Below, one piece after another: positions 36,349 to 45,966 of a stretch of 64,000 nt of DNA; the stretch's first letter is position 1, and each line of letters opens with the position of its first letter. The position numbers and the translations under genes are program-made. The notes beneath the pieces are model-generated. The model saw only the letters and a list, made by a program, of their open reading frames with translations, was not told the DNA's origin and searched no databases. Source of the stretch: Methylocystis rosea SV97 (GTDB taxonomy: Bacteria; Pseudomonadota; Alphaproteobacteria; Rhizobiales; Beijerinckiaceae); assembly GCF_000372845.1 (NCBI RefSeq), contig NZ_KB889964.1, forward strand, positions 62,001-126,000. The letters are read 5' to 3'.

Positions 36349-37332
36349 ATGGCGATCCAGGTTTTTGATGAGTTCTTGAAAGAGTTTGAACAGCCGATCA
36401 CGCAGTTCGTCTCGAACTCCGTACAGAACCTCACTTCCTGGGTCGACGGGCCGCTGCGCGTCGCTGTGATGCTTTATGTCGTGATCTATGGCGTCGCCGT
36501 TATGCGCGGAGCCATTCAGGAGCCGATCCTCGACTTCGCCTGGCGGACGATCAGGATCATAACGGTCGTCATGCTCGCGACCGACCCTGCGTCTTATCAG
36601 CAATATGTCACGAGCCTCTTTTTTGAGTCGCTTCCAAAGGAAATCAGTGCGGTCATCGCTGGCGGCGGACTCGACATGAAGTCCGGTCAGCCCTTCGATC
36701 AATTGCTCAGCAAGGGCATCGAGGTCGCAACTCAGATTTACGAACAGGCCGGAATCACTAACTTCGCACCCGCTCTGATCGCCGCGATCCTTCTCGTCTT
36801 CACCGCCGTCAGCGGCTTTTTGCAATTCGCGATCATGCTTTACGCCAAGGTCGGTCTGGCGCTCGTTCTTGCGCTCGGTCCGATCTTTATCGCGCTCATG
36901 CTGTTCGAGGCGACGCGGACCTTTGGCGAGGCCTGGACACGCCAACTCGCCAATTTCGTAATCTTGCATGTGCTCGTCGTCGCGCTGATCGGCTTGATGC
37001 TGACGACCGTTGGGCATTTTGTCGACAAATATGGCGCCAACGCCGCGACCGGCGGGCAATTGATCGTCGGCGCCGTGGCGATCAGCGCCGTCCTCGGGCT
37101 CGCCGCCTATATCGCGCTGCAATTGCCGGAGATTGCCGGCGCGCTTGCCGGCGGCGGAGCCTCGCTCGCCGCCCACATGCTCAATCGCTGGATGGCCGCC
37201 TACGCCACCACGGCGACCGCGGCGGCCACGATCGGCGCCTATGCGGGCGCCCGGATGGCCACAGCGCGGTCACTCCAAACGCTGCGCGGACGGCGGACAG
37301 GCGGCGGCATCCGCCATGTTCCCGCCGAATAG
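36349..37332 (+). CDS. virB6: VirB6 polytopic membrane T4SS component
   Basis: A 327-residue polytopic protein with at least six hydrophobic segments (VAVMLYVVIYGVAVM, LIAAILLVFTAVSGFLQFAI, VGLALVLALGPIFIALMLF, LANFVILHVLVVALIGLML, VGAVAISAVLGLAAYIAL and others). The LALGPIFIALMLFEATRTF stretch is the family hallmark. VirB6 forms part of the DNA path across the inner membrane. The tail is basic. Confidence 0.9.
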   Translation: MAIQVFDEFLKEFEQPITQFVSNSVQNLTSWVDGPLRVAVMLYVVIYGVAVMRGAIQEPILDFAWRTIRIITVVMLATDPASYQQYVTSLFFESLPKEISAVIAGGGLDMKSGQPFDQLLSKGIEVATQIYEQAGITNFAPALIAAILLVFTAVSGFLQFAIMLYAKVGLALVLALGPIFIALMLFEATRTFGEAWTRQLANFVILHVLVVALIGLMLTTVGHFVDKYGANAATGGQLIVGAVAISAVLGLAAYIALQLPEIAGALAGGGASLAAHMLNRWMAAYATTATAAATIGAYAGARMATARSLQTLRGRRTGGGIRHVPAE

Positions 37333-37367
37333 CGAAATTCGATCATCTCGAGGATTGGGGAGAGGGA

Positions 37368-37691
37368 ATGAAGGCGGCTTTCACATTGCTTACGCTCGCG
37401 CTCGCGGCGTCGCTCAGTGGTTGCGCCAGCCTGACGGGCGCGGGCGCGCCGTCCTGCGACGGCGCGGCGCGGCGTCCGCTCAACCGATCGCTGTGGGATT
37501 GGGAGAGCGCGAAGCCCATCCCGGCAGAGCCGATCGAGGCGCCGGCGCCGGCTCCTCCTTCGCTTTCGGGCGCCGCCGAGCCGCTTATCCGCAAGGGCGA
37601 GGTCGGCCGCGCTCCGTTTATCGCGCGCGCAAAACCCGTCTTTGATATCGCTGCCTCGTTACGGCGCTGCGGAGGAGCCGATCATGGTTGA
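37368..37691 (+). CDS. virB7: VirB7-position lipoprotein
   Basis: A 107-residue lipoprotein with lipobox LAASLSGCA near residue 20 and an Ala/Pro-rich tail. In T4SS operons VirB7 stabilises VirB9 at the outer membrane. The assignment rests on lipobox and position between virB6 and virB8; it is longer than classical VirB7. It overlaps virB8 by eight bases. Confidence 0.7.
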   Translation: MKAAFTLLTLALAASLSGCASLTGAGAPSCDGAARRPLNRSLWDWESAKPIPAEPIEAPAPAPPSLSGAAEPLIRKGEVGRAPFIARAKPVFDIAASLRRCGGADHG

Positions 37692-38358
37692 GGCCGGCGA
37701 TCTGAAAAGCTACTTCGAGCGCGCCCGGCTTTGGGAGCAGGATCTGCTGCTTTCGGCGCAGCGCTCGAAGCGCCTCGCCTGGGGCGTCGCAGCGGCGGCC
37801 TCGGCTCTCGCCTTCGTCTCAATCGGTGCGGTGGCCGCTCTCACCCCTCTCAAGACCGTCGAGCCCTTCATCATCCGCGTCGACAATGCGACCGGCGTCG
37901 TCGACGTGGTTTCCGGCCTCAAGGACGAGCCGCAGACTTATGACGAGGCCATCGCCAAATATTTTCTCGCTCAATATGTGCGGGCGCGGGAAGGCTACAG
38001 CTTCATTGAAGCGCCGGTGAATTTTCGGACGATCTCGCTGCTGTCGACCCAAAGTGAACAGACGCGGTTTTCATCGCTTTATCGGGGATCAAATCCCGAC
38101 AGCCCGCAAGTCGCCTATGGCCGCAGCGGCGTCGCCGAAATCCGCATCAAGGCGATCTCGCTGCTCGGCCCCAATCTCGCCTCAGTGCGCTTTATGCGCG
38201 AAACGCGCCGAGGCGACGAAACCAAGCTCTCGCATTGGATCGCGACGCTCGCCTTCTCCTTCGAGAAGAAAGCGACGATCTCTTCGTCCGATCGCCTGAT
38301 CAATCCCCTCGGTTTTCTTGTCTCGGAATACCGCTCCGATCCGGAGACCGCGCCATGA
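37684..38358 (+). CDS. virB8: VirB8 inner-membrane T4SS component
   Basis: A 224-residue bitopic protein with one N-terminal membrane helix (LAWGVAAAASALAFVSIGAV near residue 35) and the periplasmic VirB8 domain (PFIIRVDNATGVVDVV, FLAQYVRAREGYSF, and SHWIATLAFSF near the end). It nucleates the core complex. ATG 37684 overlaps virB7; its stop overlaps virB9 as ATGA. Confidence 0.93.
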   Translation: MVEAGDLKSYFERARLWEQDLLLSAQRSKRLAWGVAAAASALAFVSIGAVAALTPLKTVEPFIIRVDNATGVVDVVSGLKDEPQTYDEAIAKYFLAQYVRAREGYSFIEAPVNFRTISLLSTQSEQTRFSSLYRGSNPDSPQVAYGRSGVAEIRIKAISLLGPNLASVRFMRETRRGDETKLSHWIATLAFSFEKKATISSSDRLINPLGFLVSEYRSDPETAP

Positions 38359-39212
38359 TCAGTCGCTTTCCTCTCGCCGGCCTTATCATGCTGGCCTCTG
38401 GGGTTTGCCTCACGCCCCTCCCCTCATTCGCCTTGCAGCAGCCGAGCGCCGGGTCGCGCGACGCCCGCGTGCGCATGGTCGCCTATGACCCCGCCAATGT
38501 CGTCAAGATCAACGGCGTCATTCGCGCCTCTACCCAGATTCTTTTTGCCGAGGACGAAGAGATCGCCCATGTCGCGATCGGCGATTCCGTCTCCTGGGAG
38601 GTCGCGCCCACCGGCAATATCCTTTTTCTCAAGCCGCGCGAAAAACATCCCTCCACCAATCTGCAAGTGGTGACGACGCGCCGCGACGGCCGCAAGCGCT
38701 CCTACCAGTTCGAATTGTCGATCGCCGAGAGTTCGCTTGCGGAAAGTTACTTCATGGTGCGCTTCGCTTATCCCGGCGACGAAGCCGAGGCGCGCCGGGA
38801 CGTGACTGCGGCACGACGCGGCGAGATGGAAGCCCGCGCGATCAACGAGACCTTCGCGCTCCACAACGCCGCCAGCCCGCGCAATTGGCGCTATTCGGCG
38901 CAAGGATCGTCCAGCTTGGAGCCAGACGCAGTGTACGACGACGGCAAGGAGACGACGCTGCGTTTTGAGGGCAATCGCGAGGTTCCGGCGATCTTCCTCG
39001 TCGCCTCCGACGGGACCGAGAGCCTTGTGCCCAAAGACGTGCGCGGCGAACTCGTTGTAGTCCATGCGGTCGCGCGCGAACTGCGCCTGCGCCAAGGCGC
39101 GGAAGTGCTCTGTATCTTCAACGAGGCCTTCGACCCTGTCGGAATCAATCAGGCGACGCGAACGACGAGCCCGAGCGTCGCGCGGCTGCCGCGCCGGACC
39201 CGCGCGCGATGA
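38355..39212 (+). CDS. virB9: VirB9 outer-membrane core component
   Basis: A 285-residue secreted protein. Signal peptide to about PSFA-LQQ; the N-terminal domain has DARVRMVAYDPANVVKI, VSWEVAP and NILFLKPREKHPSTNLQVVT, and the C-terminal domain has PRNWRYSAQGSSSLEPDAVY and EVPAIFLVASDG. VirB9 builds the outer-membrane ring with VirB7 and VirB10. The stop overlaps a 13-codon mini-frame leading to virB10. Confidence 0.93.
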   Translation: MISRFPLAGLIMLASGVCLTPLPSFALQQPSAGSRDARVRMVAYDPANVVKINGVIRASTQILFAEDEEIAHVAIGDSVSWEVAPTGNILFLKPREKHPSTNLQVVTTRRDGRKRSYQFELSIAESSLAESYFMVRFAYPGDEAEARRDVTAARRGEMEARAINETFALHNAASPRNWRYSAQGSSSLEPDAVYDDGKETTLRFEGNREVPAIFLVASDGTESLVPKDVRGELVVVHAVARELRLRQGAEVLCIFNEAFDPVGINQATRTTSPSVARLPRRTRAR

Positions 39213-39250
39213 GCGCCACCTCGCAACCATTTCGAGAGCGACCGCAATGA
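39209..39250 (+). CDS. 13-codon mini-ORF linking virB9 and virB10
   Basis: An ATG overlapping the virB9 stop opens a 13-codon frame (MSATSQPFRERPQ) whose TGA overlaps the virB10 ATG. It bridges the only non-overlapping junction between virB7 and virD4. It may serve as a translational coupling device rather than encode a functional peptide. Confidence 0.35.
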   Translation: MSATSQPFRERPQ

Positions 39251-40404
39251 CTGAAGAACCCGCCGCCAATGCGCTCGATCAGGAGCGCAGAATCACGCCC
39301 GTCTCCTCCCATGATGATGCAGCGCGGCCGTGGCGCAAGGGAGTAGGCGTCGCTAGCCTCGTCACGCTCTGCGGCCTGGTGCTGTGGGCGAGCTGGAAGC
39401 GCGCGCCGGCCGAGGCCGAGGCGCGCCAGAAACCGACGATTTCGGTGGCGAGCGCTTTCGAGCGCCCGCGCGATCCGCCGCCCGCTCGGCCGGAGCCTGC
39501 TGCGCTCCCCATCACGATCGCCCATACCCCCGAGCGATCGAAGACCGACGATCTCATGGACAGCGCGCGCCGCGCCCCAGTGCTCGTGTTCAATCGCCCG
39601 CCACAGGCTCGCTCTGGCGCTGCGACCGCGCCATTTCCCAATGTGGACCTTGACCCGACGGGTTCGATTGACGCGAACGGCTATGGCGCCCCCGAGCGCC
39701 AAAACGAACTCGCGAGCAGGCTCAAGCCCACCGCGCTCGAAGGGGTGCGCGCCGCCCGGCTCCCCAATCGCCATCTCGTCGTCACGCAAGGGATGGCCAT
39801 CCCCTGCGTGTTGGAAACCGCCATGTCGTCGGATGTGGCGGGGTTTGTCTCCTGCGTCGTCGAACGCGACGTGATGTCGGATTCGGGTCAAGTCGTGTTA
39901 ATGGAGAAAGGCACGCAGGTCGTCGGCGAATATCGCGGCAACGTGCGGCGCGGGTCAAAGCGCATGTTCGTGCTGTGGACCCGGGCCAAGACTCCGACCG
40001 GCGTGATCGTGGCGCTCTCGAGCCCCGCGACCGATGCGCTCGGGCGCTCCGGTTTCGACGGCGAGATCGACAATCATTTCTTTGAACGATTTGGCGGCGC
40101 GCTTCTCTTGTCCATCGTCGGCGACGCCGGGCAAATCGCCGCCGCTCAGTTGTCGCAAGCCGACATTCAGGTGAATTCGATCCAGAGGTCAGGACAAAGC
40201 GCCGCGGCGATCGCGACTGAACAATCGATCAATATTCCGCCGACCCTCAATAAGAACCAGGGCGAACGCGTTTCGATCTTTGTCGCCCGCGATCTCGATT
40301 TTTCCTCCGTCTACAGCTTGCGCCTCGTCGAGGGCCGCACGCAAATCCTCGATCGCACGATCGTAAGCCAGACTGCGCAGCCTCAAAGGGTGACGAAGCC
40401 ATGA
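39247..40404 (+). CDS. virB10: VirB10 core-complex protein
   Basis: A 385-residue protein with one membrane helix (GVASLVTLCGLVLWASW near residue 35), a Pro-rich periplasmic linker, and the C-terminal TrbI/VirB10 beta-barrel domain (LVVTQGMAIPCVLETAMSSD, VVLMEKGTQVVGEYRG, FDGEIDNHFFERFGGALLLS, GERVSIFVARDLDFSSVY). It spans both membranes and senses ATP use. ATG 39247 was chosen; the longer open frame overlaps virB9. Confidence 0.94.
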   Translation: MTEEPAANALDQERRITPVSSHDDAARPWRKGVGVASLVTLCGLVLWASWKRAPAEAEARQKPTISVASAFERPRDPPPARPEPAALPITIAHTPERSKTDDLMDSARRAPVLVFNRPPQARSGAATAPFPNVDLDPTGSIDANGYGAPERQNELASRLKPTALEGVRAARLPNRHLVVTQGMAIPCVLETAMSSDVAGFVSCVVERDVMSDSGQVVLMEKGTQVVGEYRGNVRRGSKRMFVLWTRAKTPTGVIVALSSPATDALGRSGFDGEIDNHFFERFGGALLLSIVGDAGQIAAAQLSQADIQVNSIQRSGQSAAAIATEQSINIPPTLNKNQGERVSIFVARDLDFSSVYSLRLVEGRTQILDRTIVSQTAQPQRVTKP

Positions 40405-41474
40405 GCGGCGAGGAAGCGGCCATTTTCGACGATTGTCTGGCGCGCGACGGTAGGGCTGCGCCAGCGGGGTCGGCGGAGCGACGCGTCCTCTTGCGCTGCC
40501 TCGAACCGATCGCCGATCTCCTCACCGATTCCGACCTGACGGAAATCGTCGTCAATCGACCGGGCCAAGTCTTTACCGAAGGCCCCAACGGCTGGACGCG
40601 TTATGAGCGCGGGGGCCTTACTTTCGCGCATCTGACGAATCTCGCGACCGCTGCCGCGGCCTTCACCCGTCAGGATATCGCGCCCGACCATCCGATCGTC
40701 TCGACCGTGTTGCCCGGCGGCGAACGTTGCCAGATCGTCGCGCCGCCCGCCGTTCCCGCCGGCACGCTCAGCCTGACGATCCGCAAGGTCGCGGAGGCCG
40801 TTTTGAGCATGGACGATCTCGACCGCCGCTCGCTCTTTGCTGACGTCGGGAAGGCGAGCGACGATCTCTCGGCCGACGAGCAGGAGCTCGTCCGCTTGCG
40901 CGACGCCGGCCATTGGCGGAAATTTCTCGAACGCGCCGTCGCGTCGCGCCGCAACATCGTTATTTCCGGGGCGACGGGATCCGGCAAGACGACGCTCGCC
41001 AAGGGCCTCGTCGCGCTGATCCCCGAGCACGAGCGCATTCTCACGATCGAGGATACGGCCGAACTCACCATTTCGCAGCCCAATCATGTTCGCCTACTCT
41101 ACGCCAAGGACGGAATGGGGCTGGCCAAGATCGGCCCGCGCGAATTGCTCGAATCGGCGCTCCGCATGCGCCCCGACCGCATCCTCTTGCAGGAACTGCG
41201 CGACGGCACGGCCTTCTATTATCTGCGCAATGTCAATTCCGGCCATCCGGGCTCGATCACCACGGTCCATGCCGACAGCGCGCGCCTCGCCTTTGAACAG
41301 CTGACCCTACTCGTCAAGGAGAGCGCCGAGGGACGTGAACTCGCGCGCGAGGACATCAGGCGGCTCCTCCATCTCACGATCGACGTCGTCGTGCAGATGA
41401 GTCGAAGCAACGGCCGCTACCGCATCACGGAAATCCATTATGACCCGGAAGCCAAGCGCCGCAATGCGTTCTAG
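40401..41474 (+). CDS. virB11: VirB11 traffic ATPase
   Basis: A 357-residue secretion ATPase with Walker A VISGATGSGKTTLAKG near residue 190, the Asp box ILTIEDTAELTI, Walker B-region RPDRILLQELRDGTAFYYL and the His box GHPGSITTVHADSA. It forms a hexamer at the inner membrane that switches between pilus assembly and DNA transfer. Overlaps virB10 and virD4. Confidence 0.95.
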   Translation: MSGEEAAIFDDCLARDGRAAPAGSAERRVLLRCLEPIADLLTDSDLTEIVVNRPGQVFTEGPNGWTRYERGGLTFAHLTNLATAAAAFTRQDIAPDHPIVSTVLPGGERCQIVAPPAVPAGTLSLTIRKVAEAVLSMDDLDRRSLFADVGKASDDLSADEQELVRLRDAGHWRKFLERAVASRRNIVISGATGSGKTTLAKGLVALIPEHERILTIEDTAELTISQPNHVRLLYAKDGMGLAKIGPRELLESALRMRPDRILLQELRDGTAFYYLRNVNSGHPGSITTVHADSARLAFEQLTLLVKESAEGRELAREDIRRLLHLTIDVVVQMSRSNGRYRITEIHYDPEAKRRNAF

Positions 41475-43449
41475 ACTGGCGCTCCAGGCCGGCCTTGCGC
41501 TTCTGGCCGCCGCAACCTTTCTCCTTGTCGCGTCGAATGTGCTGCTGCTCGGCCTGCGCGCGCATGACGGCGGCCTGCATATCTTCGATATTCTGACGCT
41601 CGCGCCGCAGTTTGGGACCGACGAGCGTCTCGACCGCTGGCTGACCATCGGCTTCCTCGCCGGGTCGATCGCCGCCTTTGGCCTCCTCGGCGCGATCCTG
41701 AGCGCCCGCCCGCGGCCGCTGCATGGCGATGCGCGCTTCGCCACGCCGCGCGAAATCGAGCAGGCGGGCTTAAGGGCGAAACGCGGTCTGCTGCTCGCCC
41801 AGACCAACGGCAGGCTGTTGACCTTCGGCGGCGCAGAACATGTCATCGTCTATGCGCCAACGCGCTCCGGCAAAGGCGTCGGCGTCGTCATTCCCAATCT
41901 CCTGTCCTGGACCGACAGCGTCGTCGTCCTCGACATCAAGAAGGAGAATTTCGTCAAGACGGCGGGATTTCGCGCCGCGCGCGGTCAAAAGGTCCATCTC
42001 TTCGATCCGTTGGATTCGCAAGGTCGCACGGCGCGCTATAATCCACTGTCGTCTGTCCGCCGCGACCCGGCCGATCTCTATGACGATCTGCAAAGAATTG
42101 CCGGCATGCTGTTTCCTTCCGATCCGCGCGGCGACCCATTCTGGACGGAAGCGGCGCGCTCGGCCTTCATCGCCATCGGCGGCTATATCGCCGAAACGCC
42201 GCACCTGCCGTTCACCATCGGCGAGATTCTGCGCCAACTCACCGCCGCGAGCGATGTGAAGACACATTTCCAGAGCGTCATCAGCGCGCGAAAGACCGGC
42301 CCGGAGAGACTCTCGCCGTCTTGCGTCGCGGCGCTCAATGATTTCATCGCGGCCTCGGAAAACACGTTGCAATCGGTGCGCAAGACCGTCACCGCGCGCC
42401 TGGGGCTCTGGCTCAATCCGCGCATCGACGCCGCAACCTCGACGAGCGATTTCGATCTGAGCAAACTTCGATCCGAAACAATCTCGATCTATCTCGCGGT
42501 CACGCCCGACAATCTCGACCGGCTGGCGCCGCTGCTCAATCTTTTCTTCCAGCAGGTGATCGATCTCAACGCCCGCGAATTGCCCGAGCACAATCCTGCG
42601 CATTCGCGCCAGCTTTTGCTCCTCCTCGACGAATTTCCGTCTCTCGGCCATGTCGGCGTGCTGGCGAAGAGCGTCGCCTTCGTCGCCGGCTACGGCATAA
42701 GGCTTTTGACGATCTTGCAAAGCCCCTCGCAATTGCGCGCGATCTATGGCGCGGACGAAGCCAAGAATTTCTTGACCAACCACGCCGTCGAAATCGTCTT
42801 TGCGCCCAAAGAGCACGATGTCGCCGTCGAGCTTTCGGAGCGGTTCGGCACGCAGACGGTCGAGGCGAAGAGCCGGTCGCGGCCGTGGGGATTCTCGAAC
42901 CGCTCCCGCTCCGAAACGACCTCGGATCACCGGCGTCCCCTACTGTTGCCGCAGGAACTGAAACTCGTTCCCAAGAGCAAGGCCTTCGTGCTGATGGCCG
43001 GCGTGCCGCCGATCCTCGCCGACAAGCTCGTCTATCACGACGATCGCCGCTTCACGGCGCGGCTCGCACCGCCGCCCATCATCGCGCCGATGCCGGCGCC
43101 AACTGATGAGGCGCTCGCTTCGCAGGTCTTGCAGTTGCAACAGGACGTCGCGGAACTGCGCGCCATCGTCATCCGACGGCCGTTGACCGAGGCCGAAATT
43201 GACGACCCCGCGTCGATCCCGGTGGACGCGCTGACGAGCTTATCCGATGTCCCGCTCGATCTGGAGAACGTTTCGGAAGAGGCGCTCAACGATTGGGTCG
43301 CGGGCTATGTCGACAGCGCCGCGCACTATGACGAGGCCCCGGAGGCGGGCGAGAATTCGGGCGGTTCCGAAGTGCGCGGAGCGGAAGACGCGCGGGCCAA
43401 GGGTGCATCCGGGCGACGCCAGCGGACTCGGGAGATGAGCCGTGGCTGA
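41440..43449 (+). CDS. virD4: VirD4/TraG coupling protein
   Basis: The 669-residue coupling ATPase that brings relaxosome DNA to the T4SS. Two N-terminal membrane helices (GLALLAAATFLLVASNVLLL; TIGFLAGSIAAFGLLGAIL), Walker A YAPTRSGKGVGVVIPNLL near residue 145, VVVLDIKKENF, FWTEAARSAF, and Walker B QLLLLLDEFPSLG near residue 390. The last 100 residues are acidic and variable, possibly for relaxosome contact. Overlaps the end of virB11 by 35 bases; ATG 41464 is an alternative start. Confidence 0.94.
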   Translation: MTRKPSAAMRSRLALQAGLALLAAATFLLVASNVLLLGLRAHDGGLHIFDILTLAPQFGTDERLDRWLTIGFLAGSIAAFGLLGAILSARPRPLHGDARFATPREIEQAGLRAKRGLLLAQTNGRLLTFGGAEHVIVYAPTRSGKGVGVVIPNLLSWTDSVVVLDIKKENFVKTAGFRAARGQKVHLFDPLDSQGRTARYNPLSSVRRDPADLYDDLQRIAGMLFPSDPRGDPFWTEAARSAFIAIGGYIAETPHLPFTIGEILRQLTAASDVKTHFQSVISARKTGPERLSPSCVAALNDFIAASENTLQSVRKTVTARLGLWLNPRIDAATSTSDFDLSKLRSETISIYLAVTPDNLDRLAPLLNLFFQQVIDLNARELPEHNPAHSRQLLLLLDEFPSLGHVGVLAKSVAFVAGYGIRLLTILQSPSQLRAIYGADEAKNFLTNHAVEIVFAPKEHDVAVELSERFGTQTVEAKSRSRPWGFSNRSRSETTSDHRRPLLLPQELKLVPKSKAFVLMAGVPPILADKLVYHDDRRFTARLAPPPIIAPMPAPTDEALASQVLQLQQDVAELRAIVIRRPLTEAEIDDPASIPVDALTSLSDVPLDLENVSEEALNDWVAGYVDSAAHYDEAPEAGENSGGSEVRGAEDARAKGASGRRQRTREMSRG

Positions 43450-44254
43450 GAACGACAGAGACGACAGCCGCTCATTTGAACTGAAGCGAGCCAGCAACGA
43501 CTCGGGCGGCGAAAAATCACCGGATCGCGATGCCTTGGGATCGAGCAGTGTAGCCGAGTTCGATTCTTTGCCTCCGCGTCTGCGCCGCAAATATTACGTC
43601 GTGGAAATCGATGCGGCGGAAACGAGAATTTATGCCGACCGCGGGCGCGAATATCTGGTGGCGAAAGCCGGCCGCGACCGCCTGGTTACACAAGTCGCCA
43701 GCGTCGAGATCGTCCGTGACCTCGTCGCAATCGCCGCGCATCGCGGCTGGGAAAGGATCGAGCTGACGGGCTCATTGGAATTTCGCAGGGAGGCCTGGCT
43801 CGCCGCGTCAGTGCGCGGAATCGAGGCGAAAGGCTACGAGCCGACACAGCTCGATCGCGCGGCGCTCGCGAAGATGCGAGGGGATTTCGATCATAGCGAC
43901 AAGACGGTCGCCGTCACGCGCGACAGGACCAGCGCAGGGCCGCAGGCGCCGCATCGCGCATCAGGACCGACGGTGCGGGATTGGAAGGGCGGGACCGACG
44001 ACCAGAACGCCCGCTCCCACCTCGCGGTCATCGAGCGTGTGGTCCTCGCGGCTTTCCCGAAAGACCCGGCAGCGCGTAAGCGCGTTCTCGACGCCGCGCG
44101 CGAGGGCATGACGCATCACCGCCGCCGCGGCGCTCGCTTCGATCGAGCGGAAATCGTCGAAGGAAAAACGAAGCTGTTGCGTGAGCCGCCGAGCAAGTCC
44201 GCTGAGAGAACCAGAGATGCGGATCGCGCAGAGCGTGGCCACAGAACCAGGTAG
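43442..44254 (+). CDS. LPD7-like domain protein at the end of the T4SS operon
   Basis: A 270-residue hydrophilic protein. Residues about 45-140 (RRKYYVVEIDAAETRIYADR, AIAAHRGWERIELTGSLEFR, EAWLAASVRGIEAKGYEP) match the large-polyvalent-protein-associated domain 7 (LPD7), usually fused to relaxases or plasmid polyvalent proteins. Here it stands alone behind virD4, starting at a GTG that overlaps the virD4 stop. It probably assists relaxosome or transferred-DNA processing. The C-terminal part is basic and charged. Confidence 0.7.
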   Translation: MAENDRDDSRSFELKRASNDSGGEKSPDRDALGSSSVAEFDSLPPRLRRKYYVVEIDAAETRIYADRGREYLVAKAGRDRLVTQVASVEIVRDLVAIAAHRGWERIELTGSLEFRREAWLAASVRGIEAKGYEPTQLDRAALAKMRGDFDHSDKTVAVTRDRTSAGPQAPHRASGPTVRDWKGGTDDQNARSHLAVIERVVLAAFPKDPAARKRVLDAAREGMTHHRRRGARFDRAEIVEGKTKLLREPPSKSAERTRDADRAERGHRTR

Positions 44255-44494
44255 CGGCCCCCACCACAGGCGCTGCTTGCGGCGCAGCGTCGATATCTGA
44301 GGATTCTACCTTCATGCCCGTGATCTTGTCGCAAAGGAAGCTGAAATATTTTCCCCGCTCGTGATCTCGATTCGATTCGTGATCGCGCTTTCGTCATTCG
44401 ACTCTAAGTTGGCATCTTCAGGCCCGCCGCAATTCAACATCGCCGAAGCTAAGAATTTGGCCTGCGGGCGCGCCTCATATGGAAACGCTCAGCA

Positions 44495-44965
44495 ATGACG
44501 CAAGGGTCGAAGGAAGGCAAAGCGGCCGAGGCGAACAACTCGTCCGACAACAAGGTGTCGGCGCTGCGCTCGGCGCCGAAAAAGGCGGGAGGACGTTCGC
44601 GCAGTCCCCTCAGAGCCGCGGTCGCGCAATTGCTGCCGGATTTGCTCGCTTACCGAGCCAAGGGGTACAGCGGCGCGGAACTCGCCGAGATTATGCGCAA
44701 CAATGGCCTTATCATCGCAGCCGGCACATTGAACAAATACATCAGCGAGGCGCGCGGGCGCTCCGGCAAACGCAAAAAGAAAGCGAAGAAAGCCGCGCCG
44801 GCTGGGACCTTGTCAAAAGCGATCACGGTCGAGTCTGGCTCGAGGACGGTCGATGCTGCGAGAATGGGTGCGATGCCTCCTTCGCTATTGGCGACGAAGC
44901 CTCTGGCGCAAAATCGAAGAGGTGCAAAGGACGTTCTCGGGCATCGATTCGATGACGATGTGTAA
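44495..44965 (+). CDS. Basic putative DNA-binding mobilisation accessory protein
   Basis: A 156-residue, strongly basic protein. Its core (LPDLLAYRAKGYSGAELAEI then NNGLIIAAGTLNKYISEARG) has the helix-turn-helix-like pattern of small plasmid transfer accessory proteins such as the TraK or MobC-like class. It precedes a ParA-like ATPase gene by 64 bases. The function is inferred from composition and position. Confidence 0.6.
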   Translation: MTQGSKEGKAAEANNSSDNKVSALRSAPKKAGGRSRSPLRAAVAQLLPDLLAYRAKGYSGAELAEIMRNNGLIIAAGTLNKYISEARGRSGKRKKKAKKAAPAGTLSKAITVESGSRTVDAARMGAMPPSLLATKPLAQNRRGAKDVLGHRFDDDV

Positions 44966-45029
44966 CAAGCGGGCTATGGCGTCCGGCGCGATCCCCGCAA
45001 TTAACCCCGACAGGAAAGGACATTCGAAC

Positions 45030-45871
45030 ATGGCTACTGCTGCTGCGCTCAAATCCCGCCCTCGGGCGGCGGCCCTGCCCGCCGCCGTCAAGCGCGTGGC
45101 CCTCGTCGCCAATGAGAAGGGCGGCGTGGGCAAGTCCGTGTTTACGCGCACGCTCGTCGACCATCTCCGCACAACCGGCAAGCGCGTCGCGGCTTACGAC
45201 GCCGACGGCAGTGTGGGCGCGACGGCGCGCGTCCTCGGCAGCCGCGACGCCAGCGGGTCGGTCGAACGCGTACAAACCCGGTCGAAGGCATCGGCTACTA
45301 TAACGGTCGCGCGGATGACGAACGCAACATCCTGCTCGATTCCATCGAGTCGGGCGAAAAACTCTACGTCCATGACCTCTCGGGCGGGCTTCTGGCCGAT
45401 CTCACGCGAATCGTCGACGGCGGCGAAGGCCTCGACGGCCTCCTCGACGCCTTCGAGGCCCATAGCTACAGACTGACGCTGTTTCACGTCATCTCTCCCG
45501 ACGTGGACGCCGCCCAGTCCGTCGCTCGCTGGCTGAGTCTGATTGGCGACAAAGCCGATCATGTCGCGGTCATCAATCTCAAACAAGGCAAGCCTCCGGC
45601 GGATTTTCCCTTCTGGTATGGCTTCATCGACGCCAAAGGCGTGTTGAAAGGCGGCAAGACGCGTGAAAAACTGCTCGCTGCGGGCGGCGTCGAGATCGAG
45701 TTCCCAGCCCTGCCCGCAGACACATTCGCCAAATTGGACGCCGAGAACATCCCTTTCACACGGGCCGACAAGGCCGGGCTCCTGACGATCACGGAACAGG
45801 CGCATGTCGCGAAATTCCTGCGCGATTTTGCCGCGGCGCTTGCGCCTGCCCTTCCCTTCCTCGGCCTGTGA
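45030..45871 (+). pseudogene. ParA/MinD-like conjugation ATPase, frameshifted
   Basis: A ParA-type ATPase of the kind encoded near transfer genes (TraL/VirC1-like). It starts at ATG 45030 with AGGAAAGGA upstream and has the deviant Walker A VANEKGGVGKSVFTRTLVDH near residue 30 and AAYDADGSVGATARVL. At about 45268-45274 the frame is lost; the sense continues one frame over as NPVEGIGYYNGRADDERNIL and runs to 45871. Restoring one A in the run CAAACCC joins them, giving about 280 residues. As read the protein ends early. Confidence 0.75.
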
Positions 45872-45966
45872 GATCGACCTATTGCGGGGCCGCGCGTCGG
45901 CCCCATTTTTCCTCGCGCGTCCGCCACCCCTCCGCGCATTGCTCGATCGCGGATTTGTCACGCCCT

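Noticed and set aside
41770..42930. 386-codon minus-strand frame
   Set aside because: Antisense to virD4, which has clear Walker motifs.
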